Assembly (NCBI GenBank): GCA_037179385.1
Contig: CM074184.1
Location: 14,464,001-14,528,000 of the forward strand
Direction: 5' to 3'
Origin: Holothuria scabra
Lineage: Eukaryota > Echinodermata > Holothuroidea > Aspidochirotida > Holothuriidae
Length of the DNA stretch: 64,000 nucleotides
The notes beneath the pieces were generated by a model that ran no database searches, was not told the DNA's origin, and saw nothing but the letters and a program-made list of their open reading frames with translations. This document shows, piece by piece, positions 25,570 to 36,904 of the stretch; within the stretch, counting starts at the first letter, position 1; every line of letters starts with the position of its first letter. The position numbers and the translations under genes were made by a program.

Positions 25570-26800
25570 TTCACAGGGGAAGAGCCGTCACTTAGACCCA
25601 TTCGCCGGCCGAAATAGACGGATGAGTTGGGGCAAGGGAGCGGAGGGTGTTCAGATGCGGTGAGCAATAGTTTGCCATTTATCATGCAAAAGATGTTAAG
25701 AGTTAAATCATTCATAGTTGGAAGTTCGGGCAGTCATAGAGACAAACTTATTAATTCAGCGATTCTTTAATCTACCAAACAGTCACAATAAAGAAACATT
25801 CTCATAGTTTCAATTCCGCTGTTTAGTTTAGTACATGGCATTCAATTCCCCATTAAGACACAAAAATTTCAGGTTTATCCTCATTGACCACCAAAATTCA
25901 ACTTTCAAAACTAATCCTGTCAAAGTAAAAAATCTTGCACCATTTTGCATCTAGGCTCCATAAAGAGGTTAAAAAATCTTAAAGGGAAGGGGACACCGCC
26001 TCCCCCCGATCGGCGAACACTCAACATACTGCATGCCCCCTTGAGAGAAAACCTGCGTGTGCCACCGGAGAGCCAGCTGAAATTTCCAAATTGGCATGGT
26101 TTTAATTACCCTGAAAACTCCTAAAAGTTTAAAAATCTTAAAAAGGTAAAAAGGGTATAAATCATAGTTGTGGTAAAATTTTCACGGAAAAGCAATACAG
26201 TTACAAAGATTGGCGAAAAAAGTTCTGGAATGTTTTATTACCAAATTAATTACTCTGGCAGACGGGAGGGTGTCCTCTTGCTGACTTGCAGTTTGCCATA
26301 TATCCTACCCCTGCGGCCCAAATATGAGAAACGTTATTGAACATCGGGTAGATTGTTTTTCAATTTCATATGCCATTAATACTGTGTAAAACTGTCTTGT
26401 CATTTTCCGATCATTTAGAAAGTTTGCTGTTTTTTCTTTTATTGTAAACGAAAGCTCAAAATGATAACTACTTTATTTCAAGTTACAAGCCTGCATGGGA
26501 AATGCCATTTTCGGCCGTTAGATGAATTCTTTTCTGTACGTTCCAAGCCAACTAATGGTGGCTCTTCGCTTGGAGAGTCTGAATAGAAGTATTACATTTT
26601 TCGTGCAAAAAATCTTTCTTGAAAGTCTAATCACTTTTTAGTTTGCTTATTTATTATTTATTTCAATCGAATATACTTTATTGAAAGGAAAGCGCAAAAT
26701 ATCGACTGCTCTTTGTCAACCAATTGTTGCTTTCCACTTAGGGTGTCTTTCGGACAGACATCAGATGACAGATCATTCAAACGAGGAAGAAGCATAACGT
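25570..26800. repeat. Old relic related to the hAT-like element interior
   Basis: Ordered similarity to 15,120-15,760. Shared words: agttcgggcagtca, gcgattctt or agattctta, gtttcaattccg, ctgatcatta or cgatcattta, gaaagctcaaa, tttc.agttacaag, ctaatggtggc or ctgatggtggc. Well diverged and without clear ends. No gene. Confidence 0.55.
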
Positions 26801-28285
26801 TTAGAAAAAAAAACAAAAACACAATGAAATAAAAATATGTTGGTCAACTTGCAAGGTTTAACAGAAGTTATAGTGTCGCTTTAATTGCTGTATACTGTCG
26901 CGTGTGACAAGGAAATGGATGTTTTACTTTAAACACAAATTATTAATCCTTGTCTGAATTGACTAATCGCATTAGTTACACCTATTGTTTATTAGTTTTG
27001 ACGATTTCTCGCTTATTTCACATAAACTGGCCTCAAGTGATTACTCACAATGTGTAGTCCAGGATGCTTCAAATTTATCAAAAACTAAATCATTATTTAA
27101 TTGTTAAGTAACGATGTTAAAAGTCGATTAAGCACTATACACTTTGGTGAGCGTTGAAAAACGGTGTTTGAAAGTCAGTGTAGCCGACGGCTAAGTGTTT
27201 CCGAAATTAGAATGGATTTCTTTGTCCACAATTCTTTATTTCACATTTAACATTCCATAGATAGGAACCTTGGTTGAATCTATCTTCGATGTAGTTAATA
27301 GATATACATAATTGTGTACACTCTCCACTTCTTGCTGCTCTAGAAATATTTTTGTGCTTTTTATGTGATAAATTGACAAGATTTTTGTTTTGTTCATCAC
27401 TGTTCTTGTATAATTGCGTTTTTGTTGCGATTCTATTTAATTTTACCAGTATTTATCCCAAACGTCGAGACACTGCTTCCAAAACTCGGAAAAATAGCGA
27501 AGATAGCTGACACATCTTGGTCAATGCTAGTGAAAATAATACATCATACGTCATTACATGAAAGATTTGTGTAAGTAAACCCTATGTCCATGACGTCACA
27601 CAGCAGAAAACACACCAGGAAGAAAAGCGCCACTCGTTAGAAGCAACAGCAACAGATGCAAACAGTTGATAAGTGGTATTAGTCAAAAGGTTTAATACGT
27701 TAAAAGTTTATTGATAAAAGTAAACATATTTCAAATTTAAGAATGATTTCATTGGAATATAAGGGTCGCAATTTGACATATTCTCCCGAAAGTGTGAGAT
27801 TTTGAGATGTTTTGAAAAAAAAAATATTTCGTAATGTCCCCAATATAACAGTGATGAGTTGCTTTTTGACATTTGTTAGTTTGTTTGCTAACAAATAAAA
27901 ACTAAGTCTTTTTCTATCGATATTCCTTTCGTAACAATGTATTAAAATAACGAAGAAGGGATCGTTGAACAAATGCATAATTAGAATGCAAACATAACAA
28001 TAAAGTTGTGACTTTCGCGATATGTTTGTTTTATTTTTGTGTTCATATTTTGGGGTCCCCCCCCCCTTCCCCTTTGTTTTGTAGCGATTAAATGACCAAT
28101 AGTTTCCAATTTGATGTGACGTGATATGCAATACGATTGTCCCAACCACGGACGGTCATGAAGTAAATAATGAAATGAAAAAAGTTGTTACGGTGCACGG
28201 GTTAGGTAGATAATGGCAAAGACAATATGAGGGACTGTTATGGATAAATGGTGTAGGTGGAAGGAAGTGTAGAGAGTATGATAAG
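26801..28285. other. Non-coding, AT-rich stretch
   Basis: No gene I can support. A 149-codon minus-strand frame (27700-28149) is lysine/asparagine/isoleucine-rich, crosses a C run, and has no domain or signal features. A CRE-like tgacgtca word occurs at about 27,592. Confidence 0.45.
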
Positions 28286-28374
28286 GATAAATTAAGTTAG
28301 TTAGTTAGTCAGTCAGTCAGATAGATAGTTAGTTAGTTAGTTAGTCAGTCAGTCAGTTAGTTAGTGAGAGAGTG

Positions 28375-28405
<31 letters not shown>

Positions 28406-28508
28406 GAGTCAGTCAGTGAGTCAGTCAGTGAGTCAGTCAGTGAGTCAGTCAGTCAGTCAGTCAGTCAGTCAGTCAGTCAGTCAGTCAGTCAGTCAGTCAG
28501 TCAGTTAG
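28286..28508. repeat. TCAG/TTAG tetranucleotide microsatellite, ~220 bp
   Basis: Imperfect gtta, gtca and gata units at the left become a nearly pure (TCAG)n run of about 18 units at 28,440-28,503, read directly. Confidence 0.95.
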
Positions 28509-29139
28509 TAAGTTGATGCCAAAGCACAATCGCGACACCAACATGCAGGCGCGTAGCCAGGATTGTGTCATGGGGGGGGGGGGTTGTGTCATGGGGGTTG
28601 GGGCACGATGTAGGGGAATCCCCTATTTAAGGTGTTTTGGGCATCGCAAGGCTGGGTCATGGGGGTTCTAACTCCCAAAACTCTACCCGATAAGGCAATA
28701 TATATCATACCATGCACCTAGCGTTAGTGTCAAATATCATAAATTTCATATTTCAAATTCTTTAAAATTGATTACTATGGCATATTTGGCAACTTTTACC
28801 CTGAAACCTCTCTCTCTTCTCGCTAAACACGACTAGACAGCAGAAGTTAGGGGACTAATTGTTCTCCTCCCATACAGTCACTTTACCACACGGAAGTTTA
28901 CTTTTACAATCCCTCATATTTCACCTCCTGAAAAACTACACACGCCTGTTCCGTGCATAAGCCCACTTATGAGGTTTGAATCTAATTGCAGTAATTTGCT
29001 CAAGCCATTACAGGCCAATCACATCAAAGCTTATATGTTTGAATGATGCTAATCGAGGTGAAGGTACTTACTGTGAACAGAAAAATTCATTTCCAAATAC
29101 ATCTACAATAATGCAGTATCCTTTAGAATATGTCTGTCG
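28509..29139. other. Non-coding stretch with an interspersed G-rich fragment
   Basis: About 28,548-28,660 starts aggcgcgtagccaggat and is G-rich (gtcatgggggg repeated three times). It looks like the end of an interspersed element whose other end I could not place. No gene. Confidence 0.45.
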
Positions 29140-29565
29140 TATAAAGGGGAAGTTTAAGCAACAATAAGAACAATCCAGTCTTCTCCGTGCAAAAGAGCTA
29201 AATCTGAACAATTTGATGAAACGTCCTTCCAAATCCAAACCTAACCCAAATCCAAATCTAACATATACCTCACTGTTCGGACAGATACCTTATAATGAAG
29301 AATCCAGAGTTTCGTTCTTAAGTGACTCGAGTGCAACACATGTTATATCACTCAGTCCTCACATTGACAGTGAATGCTTTGTTCCTTTTTAATTGTGTCA
29401 GTTTGTTTTGTTGACCCTCAAGTAAGTTAGGATCTTTGCAAGCTCAACATGGACTTAGTGAGGACTTGTTAAGTTTTAAGAGAAAAGAAATACTGATCCT
29501 TAATATGAGCATATGATATCATCATTATGTGCTTCCTCCAAGCCCACGTTTTGTATGTTTGTCGT
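29140..29565 (+). repeat. Interspersed repeat, partial copy
   Basis: Ordered similarity to 20,880-21,300: ggggaagtttaa, tatatcactcagtcctcacattgaca, gaatgctttgtt, tttgttgaccctc, atgatatcatcattatgtgctt. Non-coding. Confidence 0.55.
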
Positions 29566-32500
29566 TTCACAGCTAGGGTTCCGGAAGGGTATTAAACCGC
29601 AACCTTTGAGATATCTAACCTACCGCAGAAAAACTATAATTTGAAATGTCACTTTAGCCCCCTCATTTTCGTTGACGTTTGCTGCGACAGTTGAAATCGT
29701 GGAGTATGAAAAATTCTTCTTTGTATTTGTTACGCCCGTTAAACTAGGCTAAAAACGTTTTTACTGTTAAATAATATGGTAATTGTACGGGGTCTTGAGG
29801 TGTAGCTCCAGACAAAAAAAGAACAGAGAGTTCCAATTGATTTTAAAATGACTTTATTCGATGACTTGAGTTCAAAAAAAAAGATCAAGTTTGATTAATT
29901 CGGCCGGCTCAATATGATTACTGATATGTTGACTACATGTTTATGCTTCTGTGTCTACGGCACGAGTGGCCAGCTTGCGGGCTCTGTCTTGGGAACCTCG
30001 TGCAAGATCCGAACACCTGCAGTACCCTGATTGGTCAAAAGTTATGACGCACCAATGTAATAAAGATGACCAATGAGGAGGCTGCAAAGGGGGAAATTGG
30101 CCACACGTTGAAAATATGGGTTACAGTGTGCACGTGGAACTAAGGCTATGTAATATGTCACGTCCACCGGGAACAGGAATGGCCCTGGGAATCTATAACA
30201 AAGGGAAGGGCGAGTGGCTCGTAAACAACAAGATGGCCTCTGGTAAAGGTCATGGAGATGCACCATACTACATGACATTACTCTTATTTCTGTGTGCAGA
30301 AAGCTCTACTTGTTTACAGAAATATGAGTACTTAAGCGTTTGTTTAGTACCAATAATATTTCAGTTTCAACGAGGAGACGTCGCTAAGTATATAGCTCTC
30401 ATTATTGCAGTGCGCATGCGCGCTACAATCTTGGCGTTACACGACAGGCAAGAATACCTACACGGCTGAACGTTGAAAATGAAAGGTCCGCACTGTTTCG
30501 GTCCGAGCTGTACTATCTATACTATCACTGTGGAGGCACATAATGTTAAGCCTGTACATGATTGTTTACATTTTTCCTGCACACATTCTAAATTACTCCC
30601 GTGGAAGGACTCATTCATAAACCGGAACAGCTTGGAATGTACAGTGCAATGATACCGATTGATGAAATACCGACATTCTTTATTTCAGAAAAAATTCAGT
30701 TGAATTTGTGCTTGATTTCTCATTGAAACGATAAGAATACGTAACTTAAAATCCGCAAACGAAGTAAAAAGCGGATGAATTCATATTGAAGGTAAGTGTG
30801 ATGAGAGTCGGATATGCGGCGTCACCTCCAAATTTGCACGGTATATACTGTACTGTATACACTGCATGTACAAGCAGGAAGTTGCCGGGTACAAGTTAGC
30901 AGTTGGATGTAGGGTTGAACGTACGAAGTTTACATACATTGTACTGCCATTAGGACATAAAAGTAGCATGCAAGCACACGCACAGAAGCCAAACCGACAG
31001 TGTATTCTCTACCGAATTCGATAAAATGAACTATATGACTGTGTGGAATGGACCTGTGGTACTCGGAGCTGAATGTTACTCGTTAGAAGAATTGAATGAA
31101 GTAGTACAGGGGCGGATCCAGGGAGGGGTTCTGGGGTGTGACCCCAACTGAGTTTTGAAGATTTTTTTTATTTCACATGATACTGTTAATTTTTTTTTTT
31201 ATTAATTGTTGTGTTTTAAATCATAACCACGTCGTAGTTACACCTAGGTAATTAAACGAAGAACCCGAATAATAGAGACGCACATCCGGGCCAATAGGCT
31301 ATAAACAGGTTATAGGCCTTCAGGCCTATCCAGCAAACGTTTCACTCTCAAATTTACAGTGTGATCCAACCTAAAGCATAGCGTTTGATTAGCTTTCGCT
31401 AGTATTACCTTTATTACCTTAGCTGGCTTAGCTTTCATTTCGGCTAGGACGGCCACCAGTCTAACATCACCTCCAAATATTTATATATAAACCCTGAGCT
31501 CCAAACCCCGCCGACACTCGGGTACTACAATACTGCGTATTTGCAGGCAAATGCAGTTCTAGTTTAAATTCTGCTAATTGAGCAGAGCAACATATTGTGA
31601 AAGTCTTTGTTTTCTTTTTTTCGTTATTTTACAAAGCGATTGGACATTGTACCGAAACCTGATTACTCCAAACTAGTAAAAACCTCGCTCTAGAAGCCTT
31701 GTCTGAACAACAGGGTGTCAGACAATAATGAACCTTAAATCAGTATTGTCAAGGATACCGTGGCTTAATAACACTTTTTTTGTCATAACAGAACAATGAG
31801 TGGTTAAAATATAGTACAACGCTACTTGAGTGTCACTTTTAAAGCAGTATAAACTTAACCTTATTTCAATTACTTCTTTTAAGTGAAGGGATAAAGCGAA
31901 AGGTCATCAAGGTGGCATATGTGATTAACATATACGTTGTATCAAAGTACATCGTCTCTAACGCCTACTCTGAGGAAAAGCCATGCATACATTTGCTTAT
32001 ATCATAACTAAGTTTACTCATCTACTTGTCATAAAAATGTTCTGACAAGTGTGGTTTAGTGACGCTGTTAGCGGTAATACGCACCACTTTGCTACTCTTT
32101 ACTTTCTACTTTCCCTTCATTTAGTAGAAAAGTTTCAGGTCCCTACAGAATATTTACAAATCCTTTTGGGCCTCTGAAGGATTCTTCCAGTTTTTTCTGC
32201 AGGATTTTTGAAGGACCTTTTGCTTTTTTAGACTTTTATTACAGTAGAACATAACACCTACGGTAATGAAGGAAAGGCAACAAGAGTCAACTTAACTTCT
32301 AATCAACCAATGTATTTAAACAATTTCGAAACAACTTAATTTAGTTCAAATCCAGGGGTCGGAATGTCGCAAACAACTCACTTGATGATTATGAAAACTG
32401 AAAGTATAATCACATATATTGCTCTGCCGCAAGACAATGGTTACTATAAAAGGAACTATGGAAATAAGTGTCTGAATTAAGACAGTGAAAGCTTAACTAT

Positions 32501-32900
32501 ATCTCAATAATAACGGTTAATGGTGGTTTTATATACATTCATTGAAGGAATATTAAAGTAACTCAGATTGAAAATACATATCACCAACTTTCAAAATTAT
32601 TAACGATAATGTGACACAATGACATATATTATTCGTGTAACACATAATTCGAACGAAAAGCAAACCGCCAACGAGTACATGAACACAATGCAGACTTTTG
32701 TTGTGTGAGGATTGCATTAGGTTGCTTTTATTTCAGGTCTGCTATTTATTATACAGAATCTCAAAATCTTCCCATTACACTTTTACTGTAAAACACTTAT
32801 CTGATTAGGCCTAATCATCAAGTAGACTCTTTTCTTTGTTATGCGTATTGGATATATTTAAGTTTAGGTTCATATGTTTTATTTGGATATTTTTACGAGA
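29566..32900. other. Non-coding stretch
   Basis: No gene recognised apart from a possible promoter-like patch at 30.0-30.45 kb (separate entry). At 31,108 a CAGGGGCGGATCCAGG word resembles a hAT-type terminus but I found no matching inverted end. Confidence 0.45.
30010..30430 (+). promoter_or_regulatory. Possible promoter patch with NRF-1-like site
   Basis: Two CCAAT-type words (gattggtca at about 30,030; accaatgag at about 30,070) precede an ATG in good context (acaagATGG, about 30,232). A perfect palindromic GCGCATGCGC, the NRF-1 consensus, lies at about 30,413-30,422. The local base composition is less AT-rich than the surroundings. No downstream exon is identifiable, so this is only a candidate for a promoter or first exon. 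Confidence 0.2.
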
Positions 32901-33936
32901 ATGGAAAACACGAAAACTTGGCTTCTTAAAGTGTTCATGTTAATCTTCTTATCACTCGTTAAACATGGCGTGTTTTCTCTCTGTCAATGTTTGGAAAGAA
33001 AAATAGACTGCAGATATCAAAACTTGACAAGTTTGTCATGGACAAGCAAATCACAATGCAACGATTCCATGAAGGGAATGAAATTTTCACTGGATTTGTC
33101 TCTTAATCATATTACACTGGTATACTCGGAAATGAACACCGAATATCTTCAGAATGTTCTAACATTGGATCTTTCCTTCAATAATATCAAGAAACTTTGC
33201 AAATTTGTTCATTCAAACGAAAATTTATATATCAAGGTGTTCAACTTCAGTTACAATCGTGTTACTAGTCTACGGAGAGATGTTCTTGAGCCATTTAATG
33301 CTTTAAAGGTTTTAGATTTAAGTAATAACCAGATTATAACGATTGAAAACGGAACATTTTCGTCTCTTATAAAACTTGAAGTCCTAAACCTGAGTTCAAA
33401 CGCTCTCAATGTTTTACACATCAGATGCCCAGACGTTTTAAAACATTTAAACTTAAAAGATAACAAACTTGAAAAAAATTTTTCTTCACGGACAACTCGA
33501 TTTTCAAATTTTAGATTTGAGTTACAACAACTTTTCGATCTTTCCTTTATCTGGAGAAGACTGGCGAGGAAAAATTTTCTTCGGTGGAAACCCTTTCAAT
33601 TGCAAGCTGTTAAGACACAACTATTCACATCGCAATCTCGACTGCGGTCCTAATGCTATCTGTTCAAACTGTTTACCCGATGAAAACTGTAGTACTCACT
33701 CAAGTTTGTCACAACATTATTTCACTACATCTTCATGGACAATTTCCAACTTAGGTACTACTTCAGGTACAGTATCGCTCCTTATAGTAAGCTCATAACC
33801 CAGGTGAACATCCCATTTACGACTGCCTATATCATGTACAGCGGTGTTGTGCTTATACTTAGTCTTTGTCGTTTCTTTTCTGTGTAAATGTTGTACCGAA
33901 AGGAAAAATTTGAACGTTACCCACGTCTTGACTTAG
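32901..33936 (+). pseudogene. LRR cell-surface receptor-like gene, copy 1 (broken)
   Basis: The ATG at 32901 is preferred over the one at 32874 because it has agaATGG context and is followed at once by a signal peptide (WLLKVFMLIFLSLVKHGVF). Next come a cysteine-bearing N-cap (LCQCLERKIDC), about six leucine-rich repeats (LDLSLNHIT, LTLDLSFNNIKKL, LKVLDLSNNQI, LEVLNLSSNALNVL), then a frame change in an A/T run near 33,472-33,482. In the new frame: ILDLSYNNFSIF, a C-terminal cap (GGNPFNC with later cysteines), a Ser/Thr-rich stalk, then stops at 33,796 and 33,805. Past the stops the same frame reads a membrane-like segment (AVLCLYLVFVVSFLC) and a short tail ending at 33,936. No TIR domain. Inferred role: membrane LRR receptor, perhaps immune. 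Paralogue at 57,528. Confidence 0.75.
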
Positions 33937-34104
33937 TACATGGGAGGCGGTTCGGTAAATTTTCCTCCCTGTATGAGGCACAAGCAGTGGTGTGTAGCCA
34001 CTCGTCTAGTGACAAACTGGATAGTTCCAAAAAATTAGGCGCCTGCTCAGGAGGTGAATTGCGAGTTGCTTCATCTGTTACTTGAACAGAGGCCAAACCA
34101 ACTT
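33937..34104. other. Region between LRR copy 1 and tRNA-like sequence
   Basis: A 65-codon plus frame spans 33888-34085 in another phase (KFSSLYEAQA). It could be cytoplasmic-tail coding sequence of the LRR gene after a further frame change, but this cannot be shown. Confidence 0.2.
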
Positions 34105-34178
34105 GGCTTCATGGCTCAGTAGTTAGAGCGTCCGCACTAGAAAGCGGGAGGTCCCGAGTTCGAATCCCGGTGGAGTCA
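34105..34178 (+). ncRNA. tRNA-like sequence (tRNA pseudogene or SINE head)
   Basis: GGCTTCA pairs with TGGAGTC as a 7-bp acceptor (two G-T wobbles). The D arm is GCTC...GAGC, the anticodon stem TCCGC/GCGGG, and the T arm has TTCGAAT with one stem mismatch. The anticodon loop is 8 nt (ACTAGAAA) instead of 7, which argues against a functional tRNA. About 50 bp downstream a (TA)n run starts and the retroelement nest begins. A related sequence is at 43,943-44,016. Confidence 0.55.
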
Positions 34179-34245
34179 ACATCGTTTTTTCACCTCAGCC
34201 AGATTTTCCAGCTTTACCAATTTGATATATATATATATATATATA

Positions 34246-34709
34246 AGGGAAAATGGAAAACAGAGTGTGCATATAGATCCAACGAATGATTTATTGAAAC
34301 AGAAATTTTCGCCGCCTCCTGGCGGCTTTGTCAACTGTGTTATGGAAATCAACCGTTACATACAAACAAGATAGAGTTGAATGCGTACAGTACCGCGTAA
34401 TATTAAAATAAGTTTGAAAAGTTGTAAAGTGACGTCATAATGATGATGATCGAAAAGTACGTAGTTACAAAGAACTCACGTTCTCACATAGTAATTAATA
34501 CAAAGCGCGAACATCATAACCATGGCAAGCTTGATTAGCCAAAATAAAGTAAAGTGACGAGACAATCTAAAATTCAACTCTATCTTGTTTGTATGTAACG
34601 GTTGATTTCCATAACACAGTTGACAAAGCCGCCAGGAGGCGGCGAAAATTTCTGTTTCAATAAATCATTCGTTGGATCTATATGCACACTCTGTTTTCCA
34701 TTTTTCCTT
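34246..34709. mobile_element. PLE terminal repeats as a palindrome (fragment A)
   Basis: Two ~137-bp arms, 34246-34382 and 34572-34709, are nearly perfect inverted copies separated by ~190 bp. Each arm contains a G/C-rich hairpin (gccgcc tcct ggcggc) followed on the plus-strand arm by GAAAA and a potential short stem, resembling a decayed hammerhead fold (core reads TTGACAA rather than CTGANGA). No coding part remains. Inverted terminal pseudo-LTRs are typical of Penelope-like elements; assignment rests on that and on the neighbours. Confidence 0.5.
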
Positions 34710-34799
34710 ATTTATTACGTCCAACACACGGAATTAATTAATGCTATATATATATATATAAATAATTACAAAAGAACCGGTTAGCAGGTATCCATGTTT

Positions 34800-34846
34800 A
34801 TTCACTACTTTAAGTTTCACGGGCAAGACCCGATCGTCAGGCGGTT
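34800..34846 (-). ncRNA. Hammerhead-like motif 1
   Basis: On the minus strand: CTGACGA (34840-34834), a stem II of CGGG/CCCG closed by TCTTG with flanking T-T mismatch, then GAAA (34818-34815). A 3-bp stem III ACT/AGT with loop TAA follows, with A at 34806 in the cleavage position. All invariant core bases C3-U4-G5-A6-N7-G8-A9 and G12-A13-A14 are present. Stem I pairing is not obvious, so activity is uncertain. Confidence 0.45.
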
Positions 34847-34999
34847 GGCATTACGAATGATGGAACATCAAGCATAATAAACGACCAGATAGTTTTAAGA
34901 ATGCAGCCGGCAATTAGTTTAATTGTTAGTAAGGGGGGTTGTACGAAACAAAATAAAACTTAGGCAGTATTAAACATGATGGAATGGCACAACTAGTCA

Positions 35000-35570
35000 C
35001 TACGGGTTAAGTAAAAATCTTTTTGAGTGCCTGCAAGTTGAAATAAATTCCGAACGTTTGTTGAGAGAGCCACAGCCCGGTACGCAAATTATAAATACTT
35101 TTTCCCAAAGGCAAAGGTCACAGCGTTTGGATGAATTAGTGTAAGCTTAGCTCTCTTCAGGAATTTCCATGTAATTGAAAAAGAAATATTTTTATCTTTA
35201 AGGGACCAAATGAATTTACTTAACTCAGTGGCATTTCTATATTTTTCATCATTGAAGGAAGTATTGTGATTCCGCCATCGGTTTTTAAAAGGCGTTTCGG
35301 TTAAGCCAACATAAGTCTCTATGGCTTTAGGTGTGGTGACGGTTGCTTGATAAATGACCCCGTCGGTGAGGCATTTACCTGGGACGGGACAAGCCGTCTT
35401 CTTTCTACAATTGCAGTTGCTACTATTTTCATTGGGAGTTGAGGAGAGCAATAACTTATTGTGGGAGTCTATACTTTGCTTAATATTATCCATACAGCTA
35501 TAACTAAGCTTAAGGGTGTTGCGGTTAAAAATCTTATGGAGCTTGTTGGAAGGGGGGAAGTGTCTATCAA
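35000..35570 (-). pseudogene. PLE linker and GIY-YIG endonuclease, fragment B
   Basis: Reads from DRHFPP and HKIFNRNTLKLSYSCM (conserved linker of one PLE lineage) through a cysteine cluster (CNCRKKTACPVPGKC) into the GIY-YIG core: ETYVGLTETPFKNRWRNH. One continuous frame runs to about 35,120. There a frame change is needed to continue into [26 protein letters not shown] and a stop at 35,000. The last part has the usual C-terminal pattern of these proteins. Known function: the endonuclease nicks DNA for target-primed reverse transcription. The RT domain is lost by 5' truncation. Same lineage as fragment H (42,872-43,890). Confidence 0.75.
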
Positions 35571-35724
35571 TTAGTGAAACTTAAAGTAGCGGAATAAACA
35601 TGGATACCTGCTAACCGGTTCTTTTGTAATTATTTATATTTTGCTCTGCAGTTTATGTATTGAGCACTCTACTATGCCTCTGGTGTGCAACGTATTCATA
35701 ATGTTATATATATATATATATCGG

Positions 35725-36120
35725 TTTTCAGCACTAAGGCGGTCACGATCGGAGCCTCGGCACCGTAACGGTTAAATGCTGTATTGAACAAGATGAGGGG
35801 GGATTGAAATGTGCAGCCACCGGGTATCCATGAAGATTCTGTTTGATGGACCTTAGGTGCTCGGTGACTCGATCCGCGAGGCGGCGCTTGGTCTCTCCCA
35901 CATACAACGAGTTACATCTCCTACAAGCTAAAATATAAACTACATTAGAGGAAGTGCAGGATAAACTTTGTTGACAATGAAGCTATTGCCATTGGGGCCT
36001 GAAATATTGACGAGGTCGTGCTTGCCAACAATTGGGCATGTATTACACCTCGGACGGTTACAGGGAAAGGTACCAGGGGTGTCGTTGAAAGAATGGAGTG
36101 GGTGGGAAGCCCGAACTAAA
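35725..36120 (-). pseudogene. PLE zinc linker and GIY-YIG, fragment C
   Basis: Too broken for a single long frame. Minus strand from about 36,115: NHLVRASHPLHSF, PGTFPCNRPRCNTCPI (zinc-binding linker), ISGPNGNSFIV. After a frame change near 35,960: SCTSSNVVYILACRRCNSLY, VGETKRRLADRVTEHLRSI, GYPVAAHFN. VYIL..LYVGET with R..D..EH is the GIY-YIG signature. It ends at the TA run without the last part of the domain. Confidence 0.75.
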
Positions 36121-36127
36121 TGGTTGG

Positions 36128-36604
36128 CTAAATTTTTCTCAACTCTAAAAGCAGTGATGAGGGGTTCCGGGAAAACATCACGGGTTGAGGGGTCTTGTCA
36201 GAGCGACTCTTCATTTTTGTAGATAGCGCGTAAAATAGGACGGACCGAACGGTGATTTGAAATAAACAAAGGAAAACGTAGATTTGAACAAGATTTGTTC
36301 TTTTTCTCCAAGGCTTCCTCTCTGCTGGTTCCTTGAATTCTGCGCAGGGCATTAGAGAGGATTTTGGCAGGGTACTGGCGTTTTTCAAAAAAGGATAAAA
36401 TTTCTTCAGATGCAGTGGAGAAGTCAGAATCCTCCGAACATATTCGCCTGGCTCGCAGGATCTGAGAATAAGGGATAGATTTAGTGCAGGATTTGGGATG
36501 GTTGGAAGGGTACAATAGGTAGTTATGCGAGTCGGTTGGCTTAAAGTGTAGGTTTGAGGTAATTGCACGGTTGTTAATAGACAGTTTAAGGTCGAGAAAT
36601 ACAA
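36128..36604 (-). pseudogene. PLE RT thumb and linker, fragment C
   Basis: Overlapping frames 36128-36604 and 36198-36515 together read KPTDSHNYLLYP and NHPKSC, then SIPYSQILRARRICSEDSDF, then FEKRQYPAKILSNALRRI. This is the basic helical region that follows the RT palm in PLEs. A frame change lies near 36,515-36,540. Confidence 0.7.
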
Positions 36605-36677
36605 CAGATTAGTGCGAGATACAATGGGTAAATTTCAAAAGGGAGCAAAAGGAATTAACAAAGTCGATAAAGGTTTC

Positions 36678-36893
36678 TTAATCACGGCGGGATCCAGTGG
36701 CGATTCCTACAATATCATCAATATACCTTTTGTAAAGTACAGGTCGGGTCCCGGTATACTGAGAAAATAGTTGTTCTGCAAAGTGACCCATGGTCAAACA
36801 GGCAACAGAAAGACCCATTTTGGTTCCCATAGCCACTCCTTTAACTTGGAGGAAAAATAGGCCATTATATTGAAAACAATTTTGTGTGTCCAA
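36678..36893 (-). pseudogene. PLE reverse transcriptase palm, fragment C
   Basis: 71 codons: FQYNGLFFLQVKGVAMGTKM, then MGHFAEQLF, then PVLYKRYIDDIVG. KGVAMGTKM and YIDDI are the RT motifs B and C with the aspartate pair intact. It ends at a stop immediately after RRD; the downstream frame (36,604 onward) resumes with the thumb. Truncated at its 5' end near 36,905. Confidence 0.8.
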
Positions 36894-36904
36894 TTGTTAC
36901 TGTT

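Larger units (their letters stand above)
34760..35634 (-). mobile_element. Penelope-like element fragment B
   Basis: Bounded by ~61-bp inverted arms (34760-34820 and 35574-35634; shared words gaaccggttagcaggtatcc, atgtttattc, ctttaagtttcac). (TA)n lies at the left edge and a short TA run occurs downstream at 35,705. Inside, on the minus strand, is the C-terminal part of a PLE protein (separate entry). The inverted arm joins directly onto the 5'-truncated coding sequence at 35,570-35,574. The left arm carries hammerhead-like motif 1. Confidence 0.75.

Noticed and set aside
27700..28149. 149-codon minus-strand frame
   Set aside because: AT-rich composition, no domain, no signal or membrane pattern, spans a C run; expected by chance in this sequence.
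28286..28508. Regular repeats that could suggest a CRISPR-like array
   Set aside because: Four-base units with no spacers; a plain tetranucleotide microsatellite in eukaryotic DNA.
30116..30469. 117-codon plus-strand frame
   Set aside because: No recognisable domain and overlapped by an equally open antisense frame; retained only as a weak promoter-like patch.
31108..31150. hAT-type terminus CAGGGGCGGATCCAGG
   Set aside because: No inverted partner or target duplication could be found within several kb, so no element is called.
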